Part shown: positions 17,501 through 26,481 of the stretch, one piece after another
How the letters are laid out: each line of letters begins with the position of its first letter
Position numbering within the stretch: the stretch's first letter is position 1
Assembly: GCA_904501765.1 (NCBI GenBank)
Contig: CAJGCM010000002.1
Span: 1 to 64,000, forward strand
Direction: 5' to 3'
From: an uncultured Clostridia bacterium
GTDB taxonomy: Bacteria > Bacillota > Clostridia > Oscillospirales > CAG-272
DNA length: 64,000 nt
Notes under the pieces: model-generated
Told to the model about the DNA's origin: nothing
The model's database searches: none
The model's input: only the letters and a program-made list of their open reading frames with translations
Position numbers and translations under genes: made by a program

Positions 17501-20500
17501 ATCGATGTTTTCTATATCTTTAATCGAATCGGCAAAACCGCCGAGTCCTGTACCAAGGTCTGGTAAGTATTCGACAAAATTCGAGATACTCGATTCCCCA
17601 GTAAACCAGCCAGCAAGTCCGCCTTCTTTTGGCGCGTGTTTCGACACTTCCGCCAACGATTTAGCTGCATTTGCGGCCGCTTCGACATTATCCATATTCT
17701 CTATTCCAGAAACGGATTCTGCAAATTGGGTAAGACCATCGCCGAGTATTGGTAACTCATTGGCAAACTGTGTGACGCTGTTTTCACCTGCAAACCATGC
17801 AGCAACACCGCCGCTGTTAGGAATATACTTTGTCATTTCAGCCAACGTTTTAGCTGCGTTTGCGGCAGCCGTTACGTTGTCCATGTTTTCTATTCCGGAA
17901 ATCGACTCGGAGAATCCTGTAAGACCGTCGCCAAGCTTAGGTAACTCGTTAGCGAATTGAGTTATGCTGTTTTCACCCGCAAACCAGGCGGCAACGCCTC
18001 CCGAATTGGGAATGTGCTTTGTCATTTCCGCCAGAGATTTAGCGGCGTTTGTGGCGGCCGTGACATTATCCATATTCTCTATGCCAGAGATCGACTCTGA
18101 GAATCCGGTAAGTCCTTCGCCGAGTTTGGGTAATTCATCCGCGAATTGTGTTATGCTGTTTTCGCCCGCAAACCATGCTGCTACTCCACCGCTGTTGGGA
18201 ATAACGGCGGCCATCTCAGCAAGAGCTTTGGCGGCGTTTGCGGCAGCGGTTATGCTCTCGGGATTAACGCCGTCTACTTCGGTTGAGAAATCTTTTAATC
18301 CTCTTCCGAGTTTCGGCAATTCATCCGCGAATTGAGTTATGCTGTTTTCTCCCGCAAACCAAGCGGCAATGCCTCCGGAATTAGGTATTGTATCGGCCAT
18401 CTTAGCAAGAGCTTTGGCAGCATTCGCAGCGGCCGTTACGCTTTCGGTGTTGAGTCCTTCGACTGATTGCGAGAAAGCATTAAGACCTTCTCCCAATTTG
18501 GGAAGTTCTTCCGCGAAGGAAGATATGGACGATTTTCCGGTAATGAACGAAGCTATGCCTTCTATAAGATTAGCGGCAGTAAGCGCAAGTATACAACCGG
18601 TGAGAATTCCTACTCCCTCCAGAACGCTCATGTCGACTTGTTTAGCACCTTCGATGAAGTCTTTCGCGTTATTCATAAACGCCGAGAGATCGGTTCCGAT
18701 TTCGGGAAGCGCTGAAGTAAATCCCTTTGCAACTCCTCCGACTATACCGCCAACGAACTGACCGATTGCTGTTCCAAGAGCTTCGAGGAAATTACCACCT
18801 TCGCTAATAAGCCAATTGACTCCTGGAATCTGAGCGATTGCACCGAGAGCAAGAACTATAGCTGCCAATCCAGCGATAAATATCGCGACATATGGTAAGG
18901 CCGAAACCGCCCCAGAAACAACGCCTTTTAACGCTCCAAGAATTACCATTACACCGGATATAGCAACAAGCATCAGCGATAAGGCCCCTGCACTTTCAAT
19001 CGCATTGTCGACATCTTTCATAAGATTTAGTGCTGCCGCAAATGCGATTAACGGAAGAGCCATTATTGTCAGCGATGCGGCGCCTTTTGCTGCGTTTTTA
19101 GAGTATTTTGATATTGACGCAAGCGGTTTCATGAGTAGAGTGGCCCCGCCGACCAATACAGTGAGTGCTGCGAGGTTAATCAAAGAAACATTGGTGTCCG
19201 GTAGCGCATGAAGAACTAATACAAAAGCCATCAACGGTACAAACATTGTAGACAACGCAAGAGCGCCCTTATATGCCGAACTATATTTTTTGGCCACAAG
19301 GTCTAAGTAAGGCATAAGAGCCGCTGAACCCGCTACCAAACCAAGCAAAATACCCAAATTAGCTAACGACACATCCGATTTAGGAAGCATGTACATTATT
19401 GAAACAAATGCTAATAACGGAACAAACATCGTTGAAAGTGCAAGGGCGCCTTTTGCTGCTCCAGATGCGGACGATACGAACTTGTCGAGTAATATGAATA
19501 TTCCGCCTACTGTGGCCAATAACAAAGACAACGACACCGATGCACCGATCGCTCTGTCCGGAGATACGTTTGACAACAAGGCTATTATTCCGGCAAGCAA
19601 ACCGACCGTGAGTGTCATAACAATCAGTACTCCGACCGATGTCTTAACATGTCCTGCCGATTTTTCGATCAGCGCAAACATTCCCATTAATAGCGCAAGG
19701 GCTCCGGTTGCTACGGCAAGTCGGGAGGGATCGATAAACGACAATCCGGCGACAGCGGCTGCCATAACACCTATGGCCACCGTCATCACTATGAGATTGG
19801 CTTTGCAGTCTTTAGCGTTCTTGGTGGCGGCTATCATGAGACTCATTATCGCGCCGAGTATACCAATTGCCGTGACACCTTTTGCTAAGTGTTCTATACT
19901 TAAGAAACCTAACAACGTGCTTACAAGCGCCAGAATACCTATAGACAACGATAACGTCAATAATGTTGATGCGACTTTCTTTCCATCAGAGCCGAATTTA
20001 TTAACCGCGGCCATAAGACCGACCATTATTCCGCCGAGTACCGTGACGACGACAATACCTTTTACAAGATTTCCAGGACTCATTGTTGATACTAAAGCTA
20101 TAACGCCGACTAAAAGCAGCATTGCCGCCGACATTTTAAACAATGTGGAACCAACTTTGTCAGCGTCTTTGTTGAATAATTTGGTAGCCGCTATGAGACC
20201 AACCATTATTCCACCTATTGCTGTGACAGCCAATGTTCCTTTAATCAATGATCCGGTAGACATTGTCGATACTAAAGCTATAACACCAACCATGAGCAGC
20301 ATGGCGAAGCTGAACTTCATTAACGATGAGGCGACTTTATTGGCATCTTTGTTGAATAATTTGGTAGCCGCTATGAGACCGACCATTATTCCGCCTATTG
20401 CTGCGACAGCTAATGTTCCTTTAATCAATGATCCGGTTGACATTGTCGATACTAAAGCTATAACACCAACCATGAGCAGCATGGCAAATGACATTTTCAT

Positions 20501-23500
20501 TAATACTGAGCCAACCTTATTGGAATCCTTATCGTACAATTTTGTGGCTGCCATAAGACCGACCATCATACCGCCGAGTGCGATTACGACCGCGCCGCCT
20601 TTAATTAAAGCACCGGGGTCCATTCCGGATACAATATTTATTACTCCAGCCATTATAAGCAGAGACATCGAAAGCCCCATTAACGAAAGAGTAATTTTGG
20701 CGGTATTAATGATGCTGCCGGAACCTAGTTTATTCAAAGAAATGCTGAGAACAGCAAGTATTGCTGCTAAAGCACCGATTACTCCGACCGCATTCCACAA
20801 TTTTGCGGGGTCGATAAACGTGAGTAACACTACAGCGCCAACCAATATGCCTATGGCTCCTGCGATTTTCAACAGTGCCTTTGCTTTGAGATCGAATGCG
20901 AACCCACTCAATACCTTGGACGTACTTTTTAAGACTTTGCCGAAATTTTTAACGACATACGATGCGCTGTTAATAAGTTTTGGTAATTTCTTAGAGAATT
21001 TCGTAAGAACATCACCTGTTCCCGACAACACATCGCCGACACCTTCAAGAGGAGACGTCAATGCGTCGAAAGCATTGGCAAACTTGTTACTTACAAATAA
21101 CAGTCCGCCGATTGTGGCTCCACTAAATATAGCACCAAGATCGAGGTCTTTTACTATATCTACGAGTTTACCACATATGCTCTTTACAGCATCCCATACT
21201 GCGGGGGCGGAACCCGTCAGGCCGGTCACCAAACCCGCTATGATAAATCCACCTATGGCGATCATTACAGTCGAAGGTGAATGAATGCCGAGAATATCTT
21301 TTATCTTTTCGATAATTGTTTTGCCGATTATGGTTATCGCCGATCCGATCATTTTAACGCCCGCGCCAAGACCTTTTACGATACCGAGAACGATGTCACG
21401 AGGTATATTATCGGATTCTTTAAGACTAGCGAACCACTTCTTTATGCCTGATACGGCTCCAGAAAAAGCGGGACCGATTTTTGTAATGCCGGTCAGCAAA
21501 CCGCCTATAAAGGAAGCAACGGTTTTTATAACAGGAATAAGAAATTCGAAAACATGCGTAAAATTGAGAAGTTTGTCCATCCAATCACGCACGCCGACCG
21601 CGGCATCGCCAATCATCGCGGTAACATCGAGTATGCTAAGGCCGAACCCATCGAGAAGAATGGAAACAACCTTAAAAGCGATCTTAAATGCACCGCCGAA
21701 TATAGTTGTAACTATATCGAGAATCGCAAATAAGCCTTTGAAAGTCCTTCTTAATTTGTCCGCAACTTCATCGGTTACTTGCAATTTTGTGGTGAAATCG
21801 TAGAAGCCTTTTATGGCGTTATAGAGCTGACTGGATGTAATGGGATCAAATATCGATCGCCACGCTTCGCCAACGGATTTAAACACATCCCCAAGCATTC
21901 TACCGATGTTGGCCAGAGATTCAATAAGCATGGTTCTTCCGTCCATGCCATCCAAATTCTTTATAAATTCATCAAGAGGAACGCCGGCTTTTTTAGCCTC
22001 CTCCGAGAACTGCCGAAGCATCTTAATCTCATCTTCTGTGTAACCAAGATTCTTAAGCTCTTCATCTGAAAGATCCTCTATGGCTTTCATCATTTTTCCA
22101 GCACCATCGGCGGCCGGATCGAAACTTAGCCCGAACTTCTTATGCGAAGCTTCAATATCATCAAGAGTTAATTTATACTGAGCGCCCTTATTAACAAGAT
22201 CCTGTACGACTCTGTGGTCGTAACCAGCAGCATCGAGAAGCTCATATCTGAACGGAGCATTCTTATAATCGCCGCGCCAAACGTTGTCTACTACCTTCTG
22301 AAAATATTCGAGGCCGCCAGTAGCTCCTTTGACGCCATCGGCGAGTTCATCAAACTTGCCCAATCCGGTGCTGTCGAGCTTTTCCAACAGACCTTCAAAC
22401 GGAGAACCGAGCGCTCCTTCGAGGAGGTTATTTCTCCAATCGGAGAATTTGTTGATGAGTCCCCCTAAGAAATCGGAAATTCTTGTCAAAAGCGCTTTTG
22501 CTTCTTCAAAGTCACCGATGATAATTTCCCAGGTCTGAGTCCAACCGGACTGCATCGCTTCCTTAAGAGTGTCCATTAACTGCGAGAACGTTTTAACTTT
22601 AGTCGCCGCGTCAGTCGCAGTATTAGCCATCTTCAGAATATTATTAGCCTGTTCCTCGGTATAACCCTGATCCATGAGAGACTTTTTGTAATTGTTCCAC
22701 TCTTCGCTACCTTCTTCAGCAGCCATAGTGAATTTCTTAAGTGTCTCGGTTAAGATTTCGGAAGTGAGCCAACCCTGCGACAGAGTCTCTCTGAAACTTC
22801 CTTCGTCTTTGATCATTTGATCTATTGCTACGCCGTGAATACGAGCAGTATCCTTCAACGCGTTCTGGAAGACTTCGCCACCCATACCCGCATTAACAAC
22901 GGAATTCCAGTCCATGAGTTTGACTGTGCCCGACGACAATGCCTGGGAGAGCTGATACATTGCTGTACTAGCTTGCTGAGAAGTTGAACCTGAAACCGCC
23001 GCAAGGTTGGCAATACCCTGAATAGCAGATACGGATGTATCAAGATCTACTCCCGCTGCGGTAAATGTACCAATATTCTTGGTCATTTCCGTGAAGTTGT
23101 AGATTGTCTTATCTGCATACTTGTTGAGGGTATCCAACGCCTGATTTACATCGTTGAGCGTTGTGCCCTTACTCTCGGTGTTTGCGAGAATTGTCTGGAC
23201 TGCATTTATCTGAGTTTCATATTCGCTAAAACCTGTTTTTACAGGATCAATGGTAAAAGCGGAGACAAGTCTCTTACCGGCATTTACCGCGGAGTTTGTA
23301 ATGTTGGCAAGGGCGGTTACACCGATGACATCCATGGCGCTAAATCTAGTACGCACGGTATCTACCGATCTACCGAGACCTTCCATATTCATGTCAGTCT
23401 TCTTGGTAGCTTCGTGTAAGTTATCTAGTCCTTTGGAAGCACCTTTAAAATGTAAACGTTCTTTAAGTTTGTCGAGAGTCGACATCGTGGTTGATACATT

Positions 23501-23563
23501 TTTCTCAAATCGTTGGTTGTCAAACTCCATTGACACAACTCTCTCGTCGACTTGTTTGCTCAT
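14543..23563 (-). CDS. Tape measure protein, exceptionally long (3006 aa)
   Basis: ATG behind AGGGAGG. N-terminal tape-measure domain: MSKQVDERVVSMEFDNQRFE, MDVIGVTALANITNSAVNAG, FTAAGVDLDTSVSAIQGIAN, MDWNSVVNAGMGGEVFQ. The middle has long hydrophobic helices including a 60-residue repeat (around residues 960-1180), then a 62-residue hydrophilic repeat array (around 1670-2120). Further on lie GIHSPS-type motifs (IHSPSTVMI, VQSPSKEF, IHSPATKA, IHSPSKKF) and a coiled coil (about 2460-2700). No peptidase motif seen. If tail length scales at about 0.15 nm per residue, as in lambda-like phages, the tail would be near 450 nm (inference). It starts inside the gp10-like gene stop. Confidence 0.92.
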   Translation of the reverse strand: MSKQVDERVVSMEFDNQRFEKNVSTTMSTLDKLKERLHFKGASKGLDNLHEATKKTDMNMEGLGRSVDTVRTRFSAMDVIGVTALANITNSAVNAGKRLVSAFTIDPVKTGFSEYETQINAVQTILANTESKGTTLNDVNQALDTLNKYADKTIYNFTEMTKNIGTFTAAGVDLDTSVSAIQGIANLAAVSGSTSQQASTAMYQLSQALSSGTVKLMDWNSVVNAGMGGEVFQNALKDTARIHGVAIDQMIKDEGSFRETLSQGWLTSEILTETLKKFTMAAEEGSEEWNNYKKSLMDQGYTEEQANNILKMANTATDAATKVKTFSQLMDTLKEAMQSGWTQTWEIIIGDFEEAKALLTRISDFLGGLINKFSDWRNNLLEGALGSPFEGLLEKLDSTGLGKFDELADGVKGATGGLEYFQKVVDNVWRGDYKNAPFRYELLDAAGYDHRVVQDLVNKGAQYKLTLDDIEASHKKFGLSFDPAADGAGKMMKAIEDLSDEELKNLGYTEDEIKMLRQFSEEAKKAGVPLDEFIKNLDGMDGRTMLIESLANIGRMLGDVFKSVGEAWRSIFDPITSSQLYNAIKGFYDFTTKLQVTDEVADKLRRTFKGLFAILDIVTTIFGGAFKIAFKVVSILLDGFGLSILDVTAMIGDAAVGVRDWMDKLLNFTHVFEFLIPVIKTVASFIGGLLTGITKIGPAFSGAVSGIKKWFASLKESDNIPRDIVLGIVKGLGAGVKMIGSAITIIGKTIIEKIKDILGIHSPSTVMIAIGGFIIAGLVTGLTGSAPAVWDAVKSICGKLVDIVKDLDLGAIFSGATIGGLLFVSNKFANAFDALTSPLEGVGDVLSGTGDVLTKFSKKLPKLINSASYVVKNFGKVLKSTSKVLSGFAFDLKAKALLKIAGAIGILVGAVVLLTFIDPAKLWNAVGVIGALAAILAVLSISLNKLGSGSIINTAKITLSLMGLSMSLLIMAGVINIVSGMDPGALIKGGAVVIALGGMMVGLMAATKLYDKDSNKVGSVLMKMSFAMLLMVGVIALVSTMSTGSLIKGTLAVAAIGGIMVGLIAATKLFNKDANKVASSLMKFSFAMLLMVGVIALVSTMSTGSLIKGTLAVTAIGGIMVGLIAATKLFNKDADKVGSTLFKMSAAMLLLVGVIALVSTMSPGNLVKGIVVVTVLGGIMVGLMAAVNKFGSDGKKVASTLLTLSLSIGILALVSTLLGFLSIEHLAKGVTAIGILGAIMSLMIAATKNAKDCKANLIVMTVAIGVMAAAVAGLSFIDPSRLAVATGALALLMGMFALIEKSAGHVKTSVGVLIVMTLTVGLLAGIIALLSNVSPDRAIGASVSLSLLLATVGGIFILLDKFVSSASGAAKGALALSTMFVPLLAFVSIMYMLPKSDVSLANLGILLGLVAGSAALMPYLDLVAKKYSSAYKGALALSTMFVPLMAFVLVLHALPDTNVSLINLAALTVLVGGATLLMKPLASISKYSKNAAKGAASLTIMALPLIAFAAALNLMKDVDNAIESAGALSLMLVAISGVMVILGALKGVVSGAVSALPYVAIFIAGLAAIVLALGAIAQIPGVNWLISEGGNFLEALGTAIGQFVGGIVGGVAKGFTSALPEIGTDLSAFMNNAKDFIEGAKQVDMSVLEGVGILTGCILALTAANLIEGIASFITGKSSISSFAEELPKLGEGLNAFSQSVEGLNTESVTAAANAAKALAKMADTIPNSGGIAAWFAGENSITQFADELPKLGRGLKDFSTEVDGVNPESITAAANAAKALAEMAAVIPNSGGVAAWFAGENSITQFADELPKLGEGLTGFSESISGIENMDNVTAATNAAKSLAEMTKHIPNSGGVAAWFAGENSITQFANELPKLGDGLTGFSESISGIENMDNVTAAANAAKTLAEMTKYIPNSGGVAAWFAGENSVTQFANELPILGDGLTQFAESVSGIENMDNVEAAANAAKSLAEVSKHAPKEGGLAGWFTGESSISNFVEYLPDLGTGLGGFADSIKDIENIDDVTAAANAAKALAEVSQHAPKEGGFAQWFTGESSISTWCDELPSLGKALSGFAESIYGIANIEDVTAASNAAKALAEISKTAPKNNDNLESLGDGIVEFGKDLSSYFAYMGGVSSESISTSTSAIDAVKNIQTLNSEKITSVSGSIASLIGVMIGMGKISGDTVSGFTKALSELGKANVDGFIQAFEDAKTSMETAAGTLVDSFTDTVNGKKSTFTSTGEGLIGSFVTGMKNKSADVTTAATAVGNSAALGATTSYANFVAAGKYVVEGFAEGISANSFKASAKAVAMAKAALQAAEDELGVQSPSKEFESVGKYVVEGFAIGVKKNARRAEDATAEMGRAANQAIRDELGIHSPATKAIEIAKHYIDGFVTGMSTNTDAEKSAEEKARKITESFQNGLEQLDLNDQTLDLSAQLNAEAFDEATVYSKKYERQLQRIALAEEEYQEMKAAFGENSKHTQESYNKLLQEQIDLETMATQRLQSRMDKINAKKGNGEISYIDQLAAYQRLRTEYAEGSEERKLIDSEIYNIQKSIATVTEDYYKEVERVNKEHNDKRIAREQEYLEACQEVNDKLSDDIQAISDEYDEALASRTKDIADTWGLFDEVSASEEVNKNSLTKNLNDQLNALTDWKDSLNDLQSRGIDDGLLSELQAMGPEAAAQIQALNKMSNVELGDFVWMWKQKTALAKQYATDELAEMKTEGEKEMFGLKKSAHEALKALEEEYNSDLETMNTDTDTELKELKETWMTNLGYIKQDVTSEFTNMVTESINIIGEQSQWSDAGSDIIDGVIQGINVNSSSLFENISAVMIQALNVAKASLGIHSPSKKFAEIGKYADLGFVEGLKGFSREVGSSAAEVGDTAIKSFKGSVARLTDVINSDIESQPTIRPVLDLSDVKSGAMTIGDMINSNPSVGVFAKLNSISTRMNRRNQNGENGEVVSTLEKLRKDLGKLDRASYNINGLSINEGSDVADAIETIIRAARIERRV
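17200..18560 (-). repeat. 186-bp tandem repeat inside the tape measure gene
   Basis: About seven to eight degenerate 62-codon units of the form AANAAKALAEM..IPNSGG, AAWFAGENSITQFADELPKL and G.GL.GFSESI.GIEN. Spacing between equivalent bases, for example 17899 and 18085, is 186. The units at 17700-18360 are the most alike; those at 17210-17690 vary more (KEGGLAGWFTGESSIS). Confidence 0.85.
19960..20700 (-). repeat. 180-bp tandem repeat inside the tape measure gene
   Basis: Four to five units of 60 codons: FAMLLMVGVIALVSTMSTGS, LIKGTLAV.AIGGIMVGLIA, ATKLFNKDA.KV. The units at about 20221 and 20401 are nearly identical over 90 bases at exactly 180-base spacing, which points to recent duplication. 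Confidence 0.85.
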
Positions 23564-23937
23564 AACTTAGTAACCTCCCTCCATGCCGATTCCGCTATCT
23601 TATCGAAAACGGGTTGGATAGCAGGATTGATATAATCTTGTCCCTCTACCCAACCACCATTGCGAGTTCCATGACCGTACTGCAAAATTACAGCAATTGG
23701 AACTCCATTTTGAATATTCGAGTTACAGAAATTAATCTTAACTCTTCCGTCTGTCTTTTCTATTTCGTAATACCACGAACCAGCCGTTACGCCGGTTTCC
23801 ACAGGTGTCGCAGACGACAGGGCTGCCACACCTTCTTGTCCATACTTGTCAAGGTTTGTGGGCCTAGAAGCGTTTTTAGCTCTTTTCAGAAAACGTTCTG
23901 TTTTAGAAAAGTCGCCCTTATGTCTGAAACTTATCAT
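23560..23937 (-). CDS. HK97 gp10-like tail completion/neck protein
   Basis: 125 residues. The signature is ATPVETGVTAGSWYYEIEKT followed by QYGHGTRNGGWVEGQDYINP and a C-terminal helix (QPVFDKIAESAWREV), the classic HK97 gp10 family pattern. The stop overlaps the tape-measure ATG by four bases. This family normally sits among the connectors between capsid and major tail protein. Here it lies after the lysis genes, which is unusual. Confidence 0.8.
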   Translation of the reverse strand: MISFRHKGDFSKTERFLKRAKNASRPTNLDKYGQEGVAALSSATPVETGVTAGSWYYEIEKTDGRVKINFCNSNIQNGVPIAVILQYGHGTRNGGWVEGQDYINPAIQPVFDKIAESAWREVTKL

Positions 23938-23948
23938 GTCATTACACC

Positions 23949-24734
23949 TTATACGCGCTTAACGAAATCCAGTGAAATCCATCCTGCTCCGGACTTCAAC
24001 TTACCCCAGCCTTTATTAGAGCCTCTTCCGGAAGATTCAGAAACGATTGTGTATACGCCTTTATCTCTGATCGTTCCAGTTACGCCGTAATTAGTGCCTG
24101 CACCTTTGCGAATGTTCAGCGCACTCGCGGTAACTTTTACCTTATAGGCAGTAAAAGTAGAAGAAGTTGTTTTGTCAGCGTCAGCTTTTTCGCTCTTATC
24201 AACGGACGCAGTACCAAGTATTTTGTTTACTTCATTCGCTATATAAGAGTGCTTATTGTAGAGATACTCGCCAGGACATTCCTTGTTGGCAAACCATCTA
24301 TGAACAGTCATATTCTGCTTGTCAATCTGTCCAACGAGAGATTTATCTCCCTTCCACAACAACTTCTTGATACCGTTTCTCTTACAAATATCAGCAACCA
24401 ATTTAATAAGGGATGCCATAGCCTTATCAGTGACAGCATAAGGATCTGTTGTATCGCTTGCCACTTCAATCGTTACCGCACGATTATCGTTGGCAGCGTT
24501 CGAAGAGCACCATGAGCGATCGCCTTCTTCGACATACATACCAATACGTCCGTCAAATCCAATTCCGTAGTTGGATGATGCTTTTCTGGAAGCTTTGGTA
24601 AAATTTTCACCGAGTGCTTCAACGGAACACTGACCTACAACACAGTGAATTGTAATGGTGTCGATTTTGTGTTTTCTTGGGCTGGTTTTATTTGGGCTTA
24701 TTTTGGTGTAATTAACTAATGAGCTGTTACTCAT
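23949..24734 (-). CDS. Endolysin: N-acetylmuramoyl-L-alanine amidase with SH3 domain
   Basis: 261 residues from MSNSSLVNY, preferred over an ATG three codons earlier because AAAGG is then correctly spaced. Amidase_2 domain: DTITIHCVVGQCSVEALGEN with the first zinc His, YGIGFDGRIG, NDNRAVTIEVA, and TVHRWFANKECPGEYL with the second His and the Cys ligand. A linker (SVDKSEKADADKTTSS) follows, then a bacterial SH3 domain (ALNIRKGAGTNYGVTGTI ... GWGKLKSGAGWISLDFV) for wall binding. It cleaves the amide bond between muramic acid and the stem peptide for lysis. Overlaps the holin gene by eight bases. Confidence 0.93.
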   Translation of the reverse strand: MSNSSLVNYTKISPNKTSPRKHKIDTITIHCVVGQCSVEALGENFTKASRKASSNYGIGFDGRIGMYVEEGDRSWCSSNAANDNRAVTIEVASDTTDPYAVTDKAMASLIKLVADICKRNGIKKLLWKGDKSLVGQIDKQNMTVHRWFANKECPGEYLYNKHSYIANEVNKILGTASVDKSEKADADKTTSSTFTAYKVKVTASALNIRKGAGTNYGVTGTIRDKGVYTIVSESSGRGSNKGWGKLKSGAGWISLDFVKRV

Positions 24735-25053
24735 CGTTATCATCCTTTCCTTTTGTTTTAAACTGTCCGATTGCCTGCATTACTTTGTCATATCCGATCA
24801 TCGCGCACAGCCAACTCATGAAAATCATGGCTATGATATAAACGATGGTCTGCGACGTGAAACCAGAATTTGTTACTATCGTGTAACCGATTCCAATAGC
24901 GGCAGAAAGAATCGTAGCGATAATTCCAGCAAGAGTGTTGGAATAATAACCGCGGTTATGTTCGGTAAGAATTTTCTTAACGGCTTCGGTAACAACTCCG
25001 GTAAGAGTCGAAGTTACCAGCAGGCCGAGTGTAAAAATTTCGAAATTAATCAT
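24727..25053 (-). CDS. Putative holin
   Basis: 108 residues, ATG behind GAGGAAAATAT. Three hydrophobic segments: FEIFTLGLLVTSTLTGVVTE, NTLAGIIATILSAAIGIGYT and TIVYIIAMIFMSWLCAMIGY. The charged tail is KTKGKDDNDE. Length, topology and direct overlap with the endolysin fit a holin that opens the membrane for the amidase. Similar proteins are annotated as holins in Clostridia siphophages. Confidence 0.75.
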   Translation of the reverse strand: MINFEIFTLGLLVTSTLTGVVTEAVKKILTEHNRGYYSNTLAGIIATILSAAIGIGYTIVTNSGFTSQTIVYIIAMIFMSWLCAMIGYDKVMQAIGQFKTKGKDDNDE

Positions 25054-25421
25054 ATATTTTCCTCCAATTCGATTTCCTCATCCTCGCCTTCGGGATGTAC
25101 TGCCGGAAAATCTTTTTGAGCTTGCTTTCCTTTGTGATTGGCGATGGCATGCTGAACGGAATTCTTTATCATCCATATTGCACCACCGCAAGACAAAGGT
25201 ATTGCAACGTTGGTTCCGATCGATGACCACATCGATGTGTCGTAACAATTAACGCCCGATTGACTACTGAGTATCACAGAGCTTATGGTGACGATTGTTG
25301 CAATTATAGATTCCCAAACGTTGTCTATGATCCACATGAGAACCATGGCTACGATAAACAAATCGGAAAAATAATTTATAGGCGATTTGTTGAGCTTATC
25401 CATAAAATTCAATTTCTTCAT
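25050..25421 (-). CDS. Membrane protein of the lysis cassette (123 aa)
   Basis: ATG behind GGGGGTG. Two hydrophobic helices (FSDLFIVAMVLMWIIDNVWE + SIIATIVTISSVILSS; and IGTNVAIPLSCGGAIWMI), then a cytoplasmic tail ending EDEEIELEENI. The stop overlaps the holin start. Two adjacent small membrane genes before an endolysin often are a holin/antiholin pair; this one is a candidate partner. No family name known to me. Confidence 0.6.
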   Translation of the reverse strand: MKKLNFMDKLNKSPINYFSDLFIVAMVLMWIIDNVWESIIATIVTISSVILSSQSGVNCYDTSMWSSIGTNVAIPLSCGGAIWMIKNSVQHAIANHKGKQAQKDFPAVHPEGEDEEIELEENI

Positions 25422-25427
25422 GGTAAA

Positions 25428-25970
25428 TCACCCCCTAGTATTTAGCTGCTGTCTACGAGCATCATTTAAAGCCTTATTTCGGCTCATTATTTCTCTTCTT
25501 GATCGTTTCTTAGGTGGCGTATTCTTTACATTGCAAACGTCTATCAAAGCAAGAAGTCGATTTAAATGCCATTTCTCATATTCACATGGGATGTTAAGAG
25601 ATATCATCCAATAGCGAATTAATTCGGCTATAATCGTTTCTCGACCACCAGTAGCCTTTTTATCCTTGGGCATGTTATAGGCGGTCATCGGCGCTTCGAT
25701 ATATTCGTGGATCTCTTTGATGTTTTCCTCGGTGAGTCTAAGGTATGTATCGGGACTCACATTTTGTGTGATCGTCATGCATCGTATATAATCGAGCATC
25801 TCTTCGTCTGTTTTCTCTTTCTTTGAGAAAAAGGGCGTACACCATTTGGATTCCCATTTTGAAAGAGAGACGAGAGAATGTTCTAATTGCAAAACTTGAT
25901 CTTTGGGTGGTACGAATACGCCTTGTTCTTCGTCCCACATTTCAAGACCGGGTATAGTTATTCGAAGCAT
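25428..25970 (-). CDS. Tail assembly chaperone 2-like protein
   Basis: 180 residues, ATG behind AGGGGGC. The N-terminus ITIPGLEMWDEEQGVFV and the C-terminal stretch YWMISLNIPCEYEKWHLNRL, CNVKNTPPKKRSRREIMSRN are characteristic of the second gene between major tail protein and tape measure in Clostridia siphophages. There it is thought to bind the tape measure during tail assembly. It has its own ribosome site 27 bases after chaperone 1, so no frameshift fusion is needed. Confidence 0.75.
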   Translation of the reverse strand: MLRITIPGLEMWDEEQGVFVPPKDQVLQLEHSLVSLSKWESKWCTPFFSKKEKTDEEMLDYIRCMTITQNVSPDTYLRLTEENIKEIHEYIEAPMTAYNMPKDKKATGGRETIIAELIRYWMISLNIPCEYEKWHLNRLLALIDVCNVKNTPPKKRSRREIMSRNKALNDARRQQLNTRG

Positions 25971-25996
25971 CTCTCGTGCCCCCTATTATTTTCGAT

Positions 25997-26389
25997 TTAT
26001 TTCTTTGCAGAAGCTGCAATCTGTTTGCTCATATCGGCAGGAATGATGCCGTTTACGAATTCTGCCGCTTTCTTGTCGTCTTCGGCAAGCTCCATAAAGA
26101 GCTGAGAGAACGCCTCGGTCTGAGAGAATGCTATAGAAAGTTCTTTGGACTTGATAAATCTCTTACCGTCATCGCTCTTTACACCGTATGCGTCGAGAAT
26201 GAGTTCTTCGAAGATCCTGATGATTTCGGGCTGATCCTGAGAAGCAACAATTCTCTGAATCTTTTCGCCGAGACCGCCCTGGGTGCTCATCTGCTTTTTC
26301 ATAACTTCCGCTTTCGTGAGGTTGAAGTAAAAATCCTCGGTTCTTTCAACGCCATCAAAACCCATGTAAGTAATAGTCTTCTTAATCAT
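25997..26389 (-). CDS. Tail assembly chaperone 1
   Basis: 130 residues, ATG behind AAAGGAGAAC. The start MIKKTITYMGFDGVERTEDF and middle LTKAEVMKKQMSTQGGLGEK, with DAYGVKSDDGKRFIKS, match the gpG-like chaperone family that coats the tape measure before major tail protein polymerises. Position between major tail protein and chaperone 2 is canonical. Confidence 0.8.
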   Translation of the reverse strand: MIKKTITYMGFDGVERTEDFYFNLTKAEVMKKQMSTQGGLGEKIQRIVASQDQPEIIRIFEELILDAYGVKSDDGKRFIKSKELSIAFSQTEAFSQLFMELAEDDKKAAEFVNGIIPADMSKQIAASAKK

Positions 26390-26416
26390 TATTTTGTTCT
26401 CCTTTCATAGTAAAAA

Positions 26417-26449
26417 GAGGGACGCCAGCTAGACCTGAATACGTCCCCC
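26417..26449 (-). terminator. Terminator/attenuator after the major tail protein
   Basis: GGGACG (26419-26424) pairs with CGTCCC (26442-26447); the minus reading continues TCTTTTTAC. An attenuator here would keep major tail protein transcripts more abundant than downstream chaperone and tape-measure transcripts. Confidence 0.7.
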
Positions 26450-26481
26450 AATAAATAGATAGATTTTAGGTTATGCTATAA

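Noticed and set aside
17200..20700. Regular 180/186-bp repeats suggesting a CRISPR array
   Set aside because: Units are coding, in frame and far too long, with no constant short repeat and variable spacer pattern.
19389..21284. Long open frame of 631 codons on the plus strand
   Set aside because: It is antisense to the tape measure gene, lacks a ribosome site and protein-like composition, and follows from the codon bias of the real gene.
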